From: Ahaetulla prasina
Taxonomy: Eukaryota; Chordata; Lepidosauria; Squamata; Colubridae
Assembly: GCF_028640845.1 (NCBI RefSeq)
Contig: NC_080546.1
Span: 34,851,520 to 34,915,519, forward strand
Length of the DNA stretch: 64,000 nucleotides
Reading direction: 5' to 3'
Positions 35,920 through 47,622 of this stretch are shown here, one piece after another. Numbering within the stretch: the stretch's first letter is position 1; the number at the start of each line of letters is the position of its first letter. The notes below the pieces were generated by a model. That model did no database searches and was not told where the DNA came from. It was given only the letters and a program-made list of their open reading frames with translations. The translations under genes were made by a program, and so were the position numbers.

Positions 35920-36490
35920 CAGGGGTGAAATGCTACCGATTCAGGGCGGTTCACCTGAACTGGTAGTGAAAGTACTAGTGGTTCGCCTGAACCGGTGGTA
36001 AAAAAATGCTTTAAAAAGGAAAAAAAAAGTTCTGATGATCACGCAGCACAGCTGATTATTGGAACTTTTTTTTTTAACTTTTTTAAAGCATTTTTTTTAC
36101 TCCGGTTCGGGAAATAGGTAGTAAAAAAAATGCTAAAAAAAAAAGTAAAAAAAGGTTCTGACAATCAGCTGTGCCGCAGATTGTCGGAAGTTTTTTTTTA
36201 ACTTTTTAAAGCATTTTTTTACTACCTATTGCCTGAACCGGTATTTCTATGTAAGGTGTGATAGTTTGTTTTTGAGCTCTCTGTGACTCTGTGAGGCTCC
36301 TGCTTGTTGCAGGGGCAATTTTGTGTGAAGTCCAGTGGCTTTGGCATTGTGTGTGAATCGGTTGTGTAGCTTTTGTGTTATTTTTGTGTACAGTGTGATA
36401 GTTGGTTTTCCCAGTCACATGACCACCAAGCCATGATCACCAAGCCACGCCCACAGAATCTGTAGGGAAAATTTTTGAATTTCACCACTG
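35920..36490 (+). mobile_element. Large hAT-type MITE, family A, with internal fold-backs
   Basis: Perfect 8-bp repeats ggttaggg at 35912-35919 and 36491-36498. Ends are caggggtgaaatgc and atttcaccactg. The interior (about 35996-36230) has two successive inverted repeats built of aaaaaatgctttaaaa / ttttaaagcattttttt arms around cagctg-containing centres, which lengthen this 571-bp copy relative to the 234-bp forms. Confidence 0.9.
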
Positions 36491-36498
36491 GGTTAGGG

Positions 36499-36935
36499 GA
36501 TTATAAAAAACTCTTGAAAGCCTGTCAAATTCCCTCTCTTCTTCAGTTTATGCCTAGCAGTTTATGCCTTGGGGTTTGTCACACTTTCCATTTTCCTAGG
36601 ATTCAGAGTATCTTTTCTGTAACAGCATCATTCTTTCCTTCTTGAGTCGAACTGACATTCTATCCCAGTAATGCCTCTATATATTGTGCAAAATTGTTGT
36701 AGTTTATTCAGTGTACCAGTTAAACAAATCATGTGTTAATGTGATGACTCCAACTACCATCTTCTTGAACATGCCTCCATAGATTATGGCCCATTAGCCC
36801 AAGCATTGCTTCAAAGCCTTATCTGTGCTGTGCCCTTCTAATGGACGACAAGCAATGTTTAATGGCTTTAGGCAACAAGCAAAGGAAGTTATTCAGCGAG
36901 TCTTCTGTTGGCATTCTTGGCTTGTGGGCCAGAAG
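36499..36935. other. Intergenic DNA, no feature seen
   Basis: No gene or transposon recognised. Confidence 0.3.
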
Positions 36936-37154
36936 TCTGTCTTAGCTGATAAATGATGTGTTTGCCTTTGAGTTGTTTTGACTCTTGATGACTGGACCTA
37001 ATCCCTGTGGTTGTCTTGGTAGAGTGTTTCAGAAGTGGTTTGCCATTCCATCCTTCCCAGGGCTGAGACAGAGTGACTGATCTAAGCTCTCCCATCTGGC
37101 TTGCTTCATGCCTAACATGAGAAGTTGCAGCCTCCCAGTTTCTAGCCGCACACC
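36936..37154 (-). mobile_element. Sauria-type SINE, 5' end cut by a MITE
   Basis: On the minus strand: ggctagaaactgggaggc, gccagatgggagagctt, agtcactctgtctcagccc and atggcaaaccacttctgaaa, then a Bov-B-like 3' region with gagtcaaaacaactcaaagg. This matches the layout of squamate SINEs that use Bov-B for mobilisation. The tRNA-like head stops at the MITE at 37155. Confidence 0.7.
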
Positions 37155-37311
37155 CAGTGGTAGGATTCAACCGGTTCTCTCCGGATCGCACGAACCAGTA
37201 GTGGCGACTTTGGGAGGCTCTGCCCACCCGCCTGGATGTAATGCGTGACTACTGCACATGCGCACGCTCACATATGTGAACTGGTAGGGAAGGCAGTGAA
37301 TCCCACCTTTG
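37155..37311 (+). mobile_element. Short hAT-type MITE
   Basis: Ends are cagtggtaggattc and gaatcccacctttg. Flanks cgcacacc and ctcacacc match at 7 of 8. The interior has caaccggttctct and cgcacatgcgcacgc-like CpG blocks, related to the element at 57659. Confidence 0.75.
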
Positions 37312-39735
37312 CTCACACCTTAACCACTTCTTCAAGCTATCTCTTTTTAGCTGAAAAATAGATAAAATGAAAATATTTTGGTTAATTGCAAATGCCTACA
37401 TGTTGTTTCAATCAGAGCCACTGTAAGTTGTCCTATTTCCCCTCATCCCATCTTTTTTCCCCCCGAGGCAGTTCTGGTTAAATCAGATAGATACAACTTC
37501 CACATTAGCAATACGCTTTTGGTCCCAGACTGCTTCCCACTGGGAGATGCTCCTGAACAGTCCATTGATTGGTGTTGAGGAACCGTAGAAGGAGGCTTCA
37601 TTTCTTATAACAGAGCACTAGGCAGTCCCCAAGGACGACAGGCAGCCCATGGCTTGGTCCTTCATGCTTCACAGCATCACTTCTCGTGATCTGTTACAAA
37701 TCCTCTGATGCTGAATGGCAGAAAAGCCATACATCATTTTAAAAAAAATGGTTTTTTTGCATTTTGTTAACACTGGCATCTCTGGACCCTAGCATGAATA
37801 AGCAATTTATTGTGGCTGCACAAAGGGTAGGATTAAACTAAGGAATACACTTGGTTGTAGCCAAAAATTATATTGTCTTTTCTCTCTTTCTGTAACCACT
37901 GTAAAATAATTCTTCTCTTATTCTCTTTCTGAGAATGACATTGCTTTCTCCCTCACTTAACAGCAAGCGGCAGGGAAAAAGATGACACTTTCTAATATTC
38001 TGATCTCATTTAGAGGACTTTAGGCATTACTATACAGCCACATATTATTCTACCATCATGAGTTGACTACCCTTGCCTTGCAAGGAAATGCAACCAAGTG
38101 CTTCCTACAGCGTATTTATAACATGTCAAATTAGTGGCGGAATACATGTTGAATCACAGAATCAAACCAGGGTTTACCAGCTATCTTCTAATTGGCTGGG
38201 TTTGTTGCACAAAGCTGCAAATCAAGATGAAGCTTGCATGTGAGCACAGAAATACATATATAAAGTGTGCCTAAGCAGTATAAGGTGTCACTAAGTGTAG
38301 TGGAAGAACACAAAGATCAAAATCATAACGTATAACAATACTTTAGTAACAGAATTCCATATTAAGGGTATCTTTTAATCAGAAAGCCCAACTATAGTGC
38401 CAAGATCACAATGGTATTAGTATTTCATACATTGCTATCAGTGCATATTGTGTTTTATGGAGCTCCATAAGTAAAAAGAAAACTTTCTTCTCCCAAGAAA
38501 TTTACCATTTAAACCACAGTGGGACTGTAAAAGATCAGCGTGTAGGAAGGCTAAAAAGGTGAAGATTGCCATACTGAATATGAGAAAATGCATACAACAC
38601 CTGACAAATTATGGCTGAAAATAGGAATAAGCTAAGCCACACAGAAGAGGTGAGTTTGAAGGAAAAGAGAGACAGAAGAGGCATGGCATATATAGCCAAG
38701 GAGATGGTGTTTTATGATTGGAAGAGATTTATTTAACATTGAAATAGGTCCACTGACTTCCAGGTATAGTCCAGAAGATCATATATATTTTCCTAAGACT
38801 TGGAGAAATCTCATTTGGCAGGAACTCATACATAATGAAACAGAATAAATCACAAGAGATTAAGTTGTCTTTATTTTATAATAGGTGTGCCCTTTCCCAA
38901 AGGAAAGGCAGATGTTACAGAATCATGGGGCTCAGCTCTCTACAACGGCTTATATTTGATCAAATGACTGAATTACCCATTAATGCTAATACTCTTTTCC
39001 AAATTGACTGCACAGAAATGTCAGTATTATTATTAAAACAGTATTGAAGAATAGCAAAAAGCACTAAGGGGCTTACCAGTCACCCATTCATTTCTAAACA
39101 AGATGGATTTGTTTCTGTTTTGTCATAAAGGATGCACCACAGGAACAACCCTGAGTGAGCAACCCTTACAATGCTCAACATGGTCCTCAGACGTCACCTT
39201 ATATCTGTGGATACCAGTCTTGCAATTGCAGGCTCCTTGTACATCCATTTGTACATTAGTGTATATTCACACATTTTTCTTAGGAAATAAATATATGTCA
39301 CTGCAACTCCGATCTTTGCTTGAAAATATGTCTTCTGCCAAGAAAAAGACAAATTTAGGAAGGGATAACACTGAACCTTTGCGTTTGTGGAAACAGGAAG
39401 AGCAGCCTTCTAGTCAACTTGTGCTTGGCGTCTGATGACGTTCATGCTGGCTAGTGTGTGAATGCAAAAGTCCATAGGAGCTATCCCAAGTGACGGCTTT
39501 CCAAGTTCTTAATCGTCTTACTAACGTGAAAATCTTACAAGTTGTATGCTGTCCAGGTCTACTTTTTTTGAGATGGCAGCCATATGAATGCAAGAGATCA
39601 ACTCCAAAAGGCTGGTTTTAACACTTTAAGGCTAAGAGAGGGAGATCTGTTAAACCACCTGCATTTTCCATTTGGTGAAAATAAAAGTGGAAACTAATTT
39701 ATTTAAAAAGGAAACTATTTGCAGCTCAGGATTGT
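37312..39735. other. Intergenic DNA without recognised features
   Basis: Short frames (37378-37578, 38835-39047, 39103-39435) have no known domain or splice context that I can support. Confidence 0.3.
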
Positions 39736-39925
39736 CATGAGGGGTCCTTGGTGGTCTTTGAGCTTTCTATTTTACTGGCAGACATTTCATTACCCAAAAC
39801 TAGGTAACATCATCAGTGCTAGTGAATAGAAAACTAGCACTGATGATGTTATCTAGTTTGGGTAATGAAACATCTGCAAGAAAACAAGCAAGCTCAGAGA
39901 GCACCAAGCACCTCTCATAATTTCT
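39736..39925. mobile_element. Penelope terminal repeats in head-to-head inverted arrangement
   Basis: Arms of about 86 bp (39736-39821 and about 39835-39920) are imperfect reverse complements around a short gaatagaaaa loop. Each contains cattacccaaa/tttgggtaatg and the gatgatgtt block that ends the Penelope copy at 25990-27562. No RT or endonuclease sequence lies between. Confidence 0.75.
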
Positions 39926-40075
39926 TCATCCTCCTCCCTTTATTACTTCCTCATTTTTGTACTTTATTACCGTGCACCACATTACTGCTGAACATTTGAG
40001 TGGCTGGCTACAGTTGCAGGCTTCAAACAGTTTTGTGCAAAAGTTAGGGTTCATATATGGAGTCTAAAAGTCAGT
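39926..40075. other. Short spacer
   Basis: Nothing recognised. Confidence 0.3.
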
Positions 40076-40081
40076 CCTAGA

Positions 40082-40375
40082 GGAGCTCAATCCTGACTGC
40101 TCTTTAGAAGGCCAGATCCTGAAGATGAAACTGAAATACTTTGGCCATCTAATGAGAAGGAAGGACTCACTGGAGAAGAGCCTAATGCTGGGAAAGATTG
40201 AGGGCAAAAGAAGAAGGGGACAACAGAGAATGAGGTGGCTGGATGGAGTCACTGTAGCAGTAAGCGTGAGCTTAAATGCACTCCAGAAGGTGGTAGAGGA
40301 TAGGAAGGCCTGGAGGAACATTGTCCATGGGGTTGCGATGGGTCGGACACAACTTCGCAACTAACAACAACATGG
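40082..40375 (+). mobile_element. Bov-B (RTE) LINE 3' end
   Basis: The open frame 40125-40364 reads MKLKYFGHLMRRKDSLEKSL, then GKIEGKRRRGQQRMRWLDGV and ending WRNIVHGVAMGRTQLRN, the C-terminus of Bov-B ORF2. The 3' end follows with ggtcggacacaacttcgcaac and an (AAC)-rich tail. Severely 5'-truncated. Confidence 0.9.
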
Positions 40376-41296
40376 AGCCTAAAAAGGCAGAGCAGCAGCT
40401 GAAAAAAATTATTCTCCAAGAGGAGAGATGGGAGGGGGCTATTGGGACCAATGAAAACAATTCAAAATGATGGAATAGATTTTCCTCACTATCCTATTAT
40501 ATATTATAATTTATTGGGGAGGAGTTAGTAAAGATTGCAATGCTCAAAACCAGCAGGTGATGCCAAAGTGTTTACTGAGAAGGTGTGGCCCTCACACATC
40601 AATTGGAAAGGCAAGAACAGAAGCTAATGGTCCTAACCATACAGGATGTCTGTATACCACGTGCTTTTCTGTGATTTAGTAAAGCGATTTAATTTCTTTG
40701 TTTGAATGATACACAGAAGTATAAAATAACTTCATAGGTTATCCTACCATCTTAGACGGAAAATGGCTGCTTAATTTGTGGTTCAATGGTCTAGTTTGAA
40801 AGACTCACTCATATGCTAAGCATAGCTAGGGTCCTGGATATCATTCAGGTAAATAACAGAAAACATCCTGAATTTTAGAATTAAGAAAATAAATAGGAAT
40901 GCAGGAGCAGATAAATGTGTGACATCAGCAATTAAGAATCAGATCCCTTCCCAAGTTAAATGTTACAGAGACGCTGCTTAGTCTATTTCAATAGTCCTGA
41001 TACTTTCTCATTCATGCTGTCTTTATAGTACAGTCCTGTACACTACTTATTTTATAGTGGGAGTCTGTGGAACTCACTTCTGGACAGATGTACAAAAACT
41101 ATATTTGATTTATTAATGCTGCTTTTGAATATGTTCTTTTAGCCAATACTGCAAACTTACTTCCGTGTTGGGGAAAGAAAAGCATCTCATAATAGCTCTT
41201 ACCTGATGATAGCAATGCCATTGTGGCAATCTTTGAGGTAAGATTGGCATTTCTTAAATAGAAACATTTCTTAAGAAATTTCATTTTTTTGTTAAC
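40376..41296. other. Intergenic DNA, no feature seen
   Basis: No gene or transposon recognised. Confidence 0.3.
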
Positions 41297-41304
41297 ATTT
41301 AAAG

Positions 41305-41500
41305 CAGTGGTTCCCAACCTTTTCTTGTTTGAGGCACAACCTTTTCTTGTTTGAGGCACCCTTGGAAAGCCTTTCAAAAGTTCCCGGCACCCTTATAAGG
41401 AAATAGATATTTAAAATCTCCGTAGCTCAAAAGTTCCCGGCACCCTCAAAAGATCTCACGGCACCCCTTAGTGCCGCGGCACACTGGTTGGGAACCACTG
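41305..41500. mobile_element. hAT-type MITE with perfect 15-bp terminal inverted repeats
   Basis: Ends cagtggttcccaacc and ggttgggaaccactg are exact reverse complements. Identical atttaaag repeats at 41297-41304 and 41501-41508. The interior has internal repeats (cttttcttgtttgaggcac twice, aaaagttcccggcaccct twice). 196 bp, non-coding. Confidence 0.95.
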
Positions 41501-42650
41501 ATTTAAAGAGTAAACAGGCATTTCTTAAGTAGAAACAGTGTAGCATCTGCTCTCTTAAGATAAAACTTGTCTGGCATCCACCAGGAATTAGCCAGGCACA
41601 GTAATGAGGATGTTGCAACTGCCTGTGCTAGCTGCAGTTAAACAGAACAGTATTTCAGCAACCTCTGGAGAGTCATAACATCTCTTTCCTACAAGACACT
41701 AGAATATACATAAGTATTTTAATCATCTTAATCTTTTAACAGGGAGTAATTCTCCTTGAAGTCAGGTAACTATACATTTCTGTAAATGCATATTGGACTG
41801 CACCAGTACTTAAATAGATAGTATAATTTAACAAATTAAATGTATGAAATAGTGTTTCATTTTTGTGGGTGTGTTGCTTTTATCAGATTATACAACTGTT
41901 GTAAAACAGAACAGATGAGTAATAAAAGTAAATCCTTGACAAGGGTGATCAGCAAATATAACTATAAGCTGGTGTCCTTCAGAAGTTGAAACTAGAATTT
42001 CCAGAATTGCAGCCCAGCCTCACCCAGCATTCTGGCTGGGAACTGTGGCAGTTGACATCCCTATATGTAAGTTGGGGAGCAGGAAATAAAAAGCTACTAA
42101 GGCCAAGAGAAACTCCTAATGCCTGGGAGTGCATCATAGCCCTCTCAGTCCAGACCAGAAGATACCTTGCAGGAGTTTCCACATAACATCTGTTGCCTGT
42201 CCTTTCTCCACTGAACTTAAGGATTCTGGCCAGAGAACGTTATAACCCATTATGGCCAATTTAATGGGTAGAACCGTTCCAGATTATTTGATATTTTAAT
42301 ATTTTGTTCCTGGAGTGTTTTAAATTTTTTGTTGTATATAAATTGCCAGGAGGATTGAGACAGCAAATCAACTACATGCATGCGCAATAAGCGATAAGCT
42401 CCACTTTTGAGATTTTGAGTCAGAACCACCTAGTCCAACTCCCAGGGATCAGGACTAAAATTGAGGCTGCAGAAATGGTCAAGAGGATGGCGCAGAATTT
42501 AGAAGCAGAACCAGGGATGGAGGTTTCCCCCCAAACCTACCTGTTCCTGCAGCTCTCGCTCTCTCTCTCTCTCTCTCTGTCCCGCCCTGCATGAAATTCT
42601 AAGAAAGAAGCGCTAAATCTCGCTGGGTGAACACATACAAGAAAGATCGC
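41501..42650. other. Intergenic DNA with a possible old DNA-transposon fragment
   Basis: At 41966-42060 an imperfect inverted repeat (ttccagaattgcagcccagcc ... ctggctgggaactgtgg) resembles common vertebrate hAT fragments. The rest is featureless. A (TC)n run lies at 42554-42579. Confidence 0.4.
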
Positions 42651-42652
42651 AT

Positions 42653-42711
42653 CAGGAAGGAAGGAAGGAAGGAAAGGAAAGGAAAGGAAAGGAAAGAAGG
42701 AAGGAAGGAAA
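42653..42711 (+). repeat. (GGAA)n / (GGAAA)n microsatellite
   Basis: Runs of GGAA and GGAAA about 1.1 kb upstream of the SLC10A7 start codon. Such arrays are polymorphic and carry ETS-type GGAA cores. Confidence 0.9.
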
Positions 42712-42822
42712 TCTCTCAGCACTAGTTCATTTTCCGCGGCTAACTAATCCTAAAACAAATCCAAACAAGTCGTATACCCATCTTGTGACTCTGTTACACC
42801 CACGATTCACAATCCTATTTGT

Positions 42823-42920
42823 TGTTGTTAGTTGCGAAGTCGTGTCCGACCCATCGCGACCCCATGGACAACGTTCCTCCAGGCCTTCCTATCCTCTACC
42901 ATCCTCTGGACACAATCATA
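42823..42920 (-). mobile_element. Bov-B 3' end, inverted relative to the copy at 40082
   Basis: tgttgttgttagttgcgaag, gtgtccgacccatcg and cctccaggccttcctatcc are the complement of the end of the Bov-B copy at 40082-40375. Only about 98 bp remain, immediately upstream of the CpG island. Confidence 0.85.
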
Positions 42921-43632
42921 TACAGGAAGGCAATTTCCGCCCGCTTTTTAATCATCGATCACTTAGGCGCGCGCGCTCACACGACCCCCAGCCCAGCCCA
43001 GCCCTCTCCTTCTCCTCCTCCTCTTCCCGAACTGCGAGTCCCGCGACACGTGTCTCACGCCAGGAATTGAAAGCACAGCCCCGCCCCCCGGCCCCGTTCT
43101 CACGCTAAACGCCGTTGCGTCACAGGGCGGACGTAAAGCTTCGAAGAGGCGCGCAAACTTTTTCATCAGGCCCCCCCCCCACCCGGACGTTTCCCCTGTT
43201 GCTTTTCTCCCGCCGCTGGCTGGGCTAAAGAAGGGCTTCCCGGCTTTCCCGTTTCCCCGATTGCCAGCCGCCGAGGAAAGGCAGCGGTGCAGGGTTCCTG
43301 CCCTCTCAGGCGCTTCCTTCCAACTTGGGGGTTGGGGGACACGTACACTGGGGGGGGGGGGCTGCTGACCCAACCTTTAGCCTGCTTGGGAGACACGCTT
43401 CTTTAGGACCCAGTTCTGGCAGGGCGCTCCTTCGGATTAGCGCTCGGTCGCTGCTTTTGGGTCGTCCCGCCTCTCCCATGAGGCTCTCCCAGGGGTGCAG
43501 AAAGCCCTAGCGGCGGCGGCGGCCTCCGGGCCCTGCCCCTGCCTGGCGGGACTCGCTGCCCTCCTGCCTCCTTCTTGCCCTCCAGAGCCAGGCTGAAGCG
43601 CGCGCGAGTCTATTAGCGGTCGCGTGGTAGCG

Positions 43633-43875
43633 ATGGCGGCTTTCAGGGAGCCTGTTCCTGTCACTGGATACTCACCAGCGGCGGCGGGAGCGGCGTTTAA
43701 CTGGTTTGGCCGCGGCCGGCGGCACGTTGCGGAGCCGCTCTTGCGGGAGGGCCCGAGGGAAGTCCTGACCGACTCTCCTCCCCGCCCTCCTTCCTCGCTT
43801 CTCTCAGCCGCCCAAGACTCTCGGCTAGCCCCGCCGCTGCCGCCGCCGCTGCCATGGCCATCCTGGACAGGCTGA
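43633..43875 (+). other. Possible upstream ORF overlapping the SLC10A7 start
   Basis: An ATG at 43633 in strong context (gcgATGg) opens an 80-codon frame out of register with SLC10A7. It stops at 43875, past the main ATG at 43854. If transcripts start upstream of 43633 this overlapping frame could reduce main-frame initiation. The ATG overlaps a YY1-like motif that may instead mark the transcription start, in which case it would not be translated. The encoded proline/alanine-rich peptide resembles nothing I know. Confidence 0.3.
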
Positions 43876-43953
43876 GGAAGGACTGGTTCATGCTGGGGAT
43901 CGTCCTGGCCATCACCGTCGCCAAGCTGGAGCCGGCCTTTGGGGTGAAGGGGG
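43854..43953 (+). CDS. SLC10A7: SLC10A7 coding exon 1
   Basis: The ATG lies in a good initiation context (gccATGg). It opens a frame reading [20 protein letters not shown], followed by a conserved AKLEP-x-FGV stretch. This is the cytosolic N-terminus plus the first membrane segment (about residues 11-25). The exon ends after one base of a glycine codon and is followed by the donor GTAAGT. The frame continues past the donor without a stop, but the exon 2 junction restores the family sequence GGPLKPEI. An alternative upstream start in this frame was not needed, because the protein begins at the same place as its vertebrate relatives. Confidence 0.95.
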
Positions 43954-44400
43954 GTAAGTCTCCCGGGGAAGCCGCCCCCCTCCCGCCCTTTCACACTCGG
44001 GGCTCGCTGGTTTGCAAGCAGGGAGAGAAACGGGCAGGGCTGCCCGGGGTCCCAGCTGAACCCCCTTCCCGCCCGCTGCCCTCCCCTAAATCGGGACCGA
44101 CTCGGACTTGGGAGGTGGGGGGGTGTCTCTGCCTGAGCAACGCAGGAGTTTTCTCCCTTCGTAACGGGGCAGCGCCATGGGAGTCCAGCTGCCTTCCTCT
44201 TCCGAGGGTTTTTCCACCGTCCCTTGGAAATAGTAGGATTTCTGCCTTCTTCGGGGGAAGGCCGGAGGTTTCCCGGACGCAAAACTCCCGGACGGAGTTG
44301 CAGTGACACGTTGCACGGCCAGCGAGCGAGCGAGCAAAAAAGCGAGCGCGGGGAGATGCCACTTCCGCGTGGAAGGATCCGGCGGCCGTTTTGCAGCAAG

Positions 44401-45284
44401 AGACAACTCGTGGTGTGTTTCAGCTGCTGTGGAAGTAGGGATATAAAGTAGTTCACGCACCCCTTTAGGGCAACGCAGTAGCGCCCCACTAGTAGTTCAC
44501 ACGCACCCTTTAAAGGCAAGGAGTAGCGCCCCACTTAAAGGGCTTGAGGATATGCAACAAGTGTAGAAACTTCAAAGTCGTTCAAGGGATGGAAATTTAC
44601 ACTTCGTAAATGGCTATCAAATTTGATAAGCTTTTCCTAAATTAGAAAACGGTTGTGCTTTATCAATAGGCATTAACGGTTTTAACCACTTTCTTTAGTT
44701 TACCTGTTAATTCTTCTAATAGTCATGAATCTACAGCTTTTGTATTGATCCTGGGCTGACTGGACATTTAAACAATATATTAACTCAGATGTGTTAATAC
44801 AACTTCTTATTTTGGGACAACATATTGTATCCTGTTCACCTGTGGAACATTATTTTTCTTTAATTGGAGATAAATACTTTTCTTCTGGAGAGAACTGTAT
44901 GAAGTCCAGTTCATGAATTACGTATGTCTGTTGTCCTGCTGTTTGGGCAAACTTTTAGACAAACTTATTTTTCTTCTAATTATAGGAGAGAACAAATTTT
45001 CCTTTTGTAGAAAACCGAACTGCATATTCAGTCCATGATGGCTTCACTATGTGTAGGACTAAGTTAAATCTTGTGTTTATATACTTTTTTTTTTTGGTGT
45101 GTGTATACAGGACACCCACCCACCCACCCGCACTATTCTATTTTTATTATCACAGTTTATATACCACCCCTATCTTTTCACTTTAGATAAGCCAGGAGAA
45201 TCTCAAACAGCAATGTATAAAAAAATACAATAACCACAACAAAGGGGAAGAATAACTTTATTAACATTTTTTTTTTTTTAGTAA
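44401..45284. other. SLC10A7 intron 1, unique and CR1-like part
   Basis: Mostly unsigned intronic DNA. A 60-bp near-repeat, gtagttcac-cacccttt-aggcaa-g-agtagcgccccact, occurs twice at 44450-44540. At about 45135-45240, tttatataccacccctatct...aatacaataacc resembles a diverged CR1 3' end in minus orientation. Confidence 0.4.
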
Positions 45285-45540
45285 AGAGCCAATTTGGTGT
45301 AGTGATTAAAGCATCAGACTGGAAACCAGGAGACCAAGAGTTTTAGTCACTCCTTAGGCACTAAGCCAGCTGGATGATTTTAGGCCAGTCATTTTCTCTC
45401 AGCCCTAGCAGGGAGGCAATGGCAAATCACTTCTGGGGAAAAAAAAAAACTTGCCTTAGACTTCTAAGATCCATGGTGGAAGGAATCTAACTACCCGTAT
45501 CTCCAGGGAAAGTTATCACAACAACAGAAAAGGGTCAGAA
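45285..45540 (+). mobile_element. Sauria-type SINE in SLC10A7 intron 1
   Basis: tRNA-like head agccaatttggtgtagtgattaaagc, then ctggaaaccaggagaccaagagtt, ttaggccagtcattttctctcagccc and ggcaatggcaaatcacttctgg, in the same order as the minus-strand copy at 36936. Confidence 0.8.
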
Positions 45541-47622
45541 AAGGTGACAGTTGCTTGGCTTCCAGTCCATAATACCTCACTTTGCATGCAGTGGAACCTT
45601 TCATGATCTAACAGGACAGTTAACCTCATTTTAGATAACACAGCCCTTACGTTATATACAATGTTGGACACTATCTACTATAGTATGCAGTACTGAAATC
45701 AGATTGTGAGACATATGTTTGTGCATGTGATGTGCACTTAGTACATTTCCTGTTTTGTGACAGAAGGGGAAATGGCTCACTGAATATACTGTAGTGTTTA
45801 CTATCTACAGTCTTTACAATTATTTGTAAACTTTTGATTGGTAGAGAGCTCATTCTGATGGTGAGGAATAGTCTTAAAAGTGTGTGTTTCCGAAACTCTA
45901 CAATATTAAGATATGAATTGCCATCTATCAGCTTCTTTAGCATGAATTTCTGTATTGTATACCCTTTTTCCTAAAACCTCATGAGAAATTAATGCTTTTT
46001 AAAAAGTGATTTAGTGATCACTTCTACTTATATTGGTGTATTTGAGGAACTTGAAATATTATGCATAAAAGTTATATATACTCAGAGTAAATCTCCCAGG
46101 GTTGCTTTAAGTAATTATTTCTCATAGATTCTATAGATTCCATTGCATTTCTTGTGAGACAAAGTAGAGTAAATGTAGAATTTTCTATTTTTCATAATGG
46201 AAAATTCACTTTCTTTAATGTTTGTACAAGTGGGGATTTTGCAGGAAGTCATTATATGTTAATATAGTGATTTATTTTAAAACCTGGTATTTTTAAATAA
46301 ATATTCTTTAGAAAAGTTCATGCCATCCTGTTTCATTTGAGTTACAAATGTTTTTTTAAATACAGTCTGCATCCTTCCTTCAGCAGGTGGCCTACCTTAA
46401 TAATACCTCTTAAGCAGGCTTTTGATTACCTCCTTTCTTCTTTTCCAGAAATACCTTTCAAAATATGGCCCTCTGATTTGATGTTTTTGTAATTAGAGAT
46501 TCCTGAACAACTGTGATAGTAGGGCTGCAGTCCTGCAGTTGTTTGACTTAGTAGTCTTTTATAAGATTATATAATTGACCTTTATTTTGCTTCTCTTAAA
46601 ATACAAGCTGTAATCTTATACAACAAACCTGAAACTAAAAAAAAAAGTTTAAAAAAGTATTCACATTACTGTAGTATCAAGATGCCAAAACTGTGCCCCT
46701 CATGTTTCATTTTAATAGTGTGTTTTCTGGTCTTGTACTTAGAACTGCCTGAGGGAATAGTTCAGCCCACATTACTTTGAGAAGTAATAAGGGTCTTTTT
46801 GGCTGCCAAGAAAACATTGGTGTTTTTCTTCCCCAATTATCAGAACTTAAAAGTATGCCATGATATATAAGTATTATGAGTACCTATTACCCTGTTTTTT
46901 GATTTTGATTATCATCAAAGATAATCAGTATTGTATGGCATTTTGCAGATTCCTATGTGAGGTGAAATTTAAAAGCAATCAGAAGGCACTCATCTCTTTC
47001 CCACACATTTTGTTCCTTTCTAAATATCGCCTGTAGTGAATAATGGTGTGACAATTACCTAACTTTTCTTCTTAAGCTGCAGCATACAAAGGAACTTGGG
47101 CTTTTTACTACCATCTGCTACTGTATTACTGTACCAGCTTTGTAGAAACACCATTCTCTTCATTATATGTAAAATGGACATAATTTTCTCTTTGAATCTC
47201 GTCTTTCAGGATTACCTACAATGGTTAAAATTAGTAGAAACTTGCTTTGAAGTGCATGTCCAGATCTTGAGTCCCTATTCTTTCTATTGCAAATATAGAA
47301 TAAGATGGCATGAAATGAAAATTACATACCGTAATTAAAAAGAAACAATCTAGAGAACTAAATCTTGTGAGTTACCAGTATATGCATCTGTTTCTCTTAA
47401 TCACAAGGTTATTGTTAGTTTTGACAAGGCAGCCAATTGCAACAAGTGCTGGATGAGGGAGAGGGAGAGAAAGAGAGTTAGTTAATTAATTCTAATTTAA
47501 ACTTTTCTATAGAATACATGGTTGGAGAATATCTTAATATCCATCTATAAATGTTAAAGGGAAGACTTCCAGAAGTTCGTTGCTTTTGTTTACTCTTGCT
47601 TCAAATATGTTTTCTCTTCCAG
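45541..47622. other. SLC10A7 intron 1, remainder
   Basis: AT-rich intronic DNA without recognised repeats. The acceptor tract is at 47608-47622. Confidence 0.5.

Larger units (their letters stand above)
42960..44400. promoter_or_regulatory. SLC10A7: CpG-island promoter of SLC10A7
   Basis: Base composition changes sharply from AT-rich flanks to CpG-dense DNA around exon 1. No TATA box sits near the start codon. Visible sites include a CRE/ATF-like ttgcgtcac near 43114, GC boxes (gggcgg) and a YY1-type atggcggc at 43633, a site often found at housekeeping start sites. Transcription therefore probably begins around 43.55-43.65 kb (inference). Long open frames on the opposite strand here (for example 43437-44534) are GC-rich shadows without recognisable domains. 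Confidence 0.8.

Noticed and set aside
43437..44534. 365-codon minus-strand open frame across the SLC10A7 promoter
   Set aside because: Low-complexity P/G/R/A-rich product from CpG-island DNA, no domain, antisense to exon 1.
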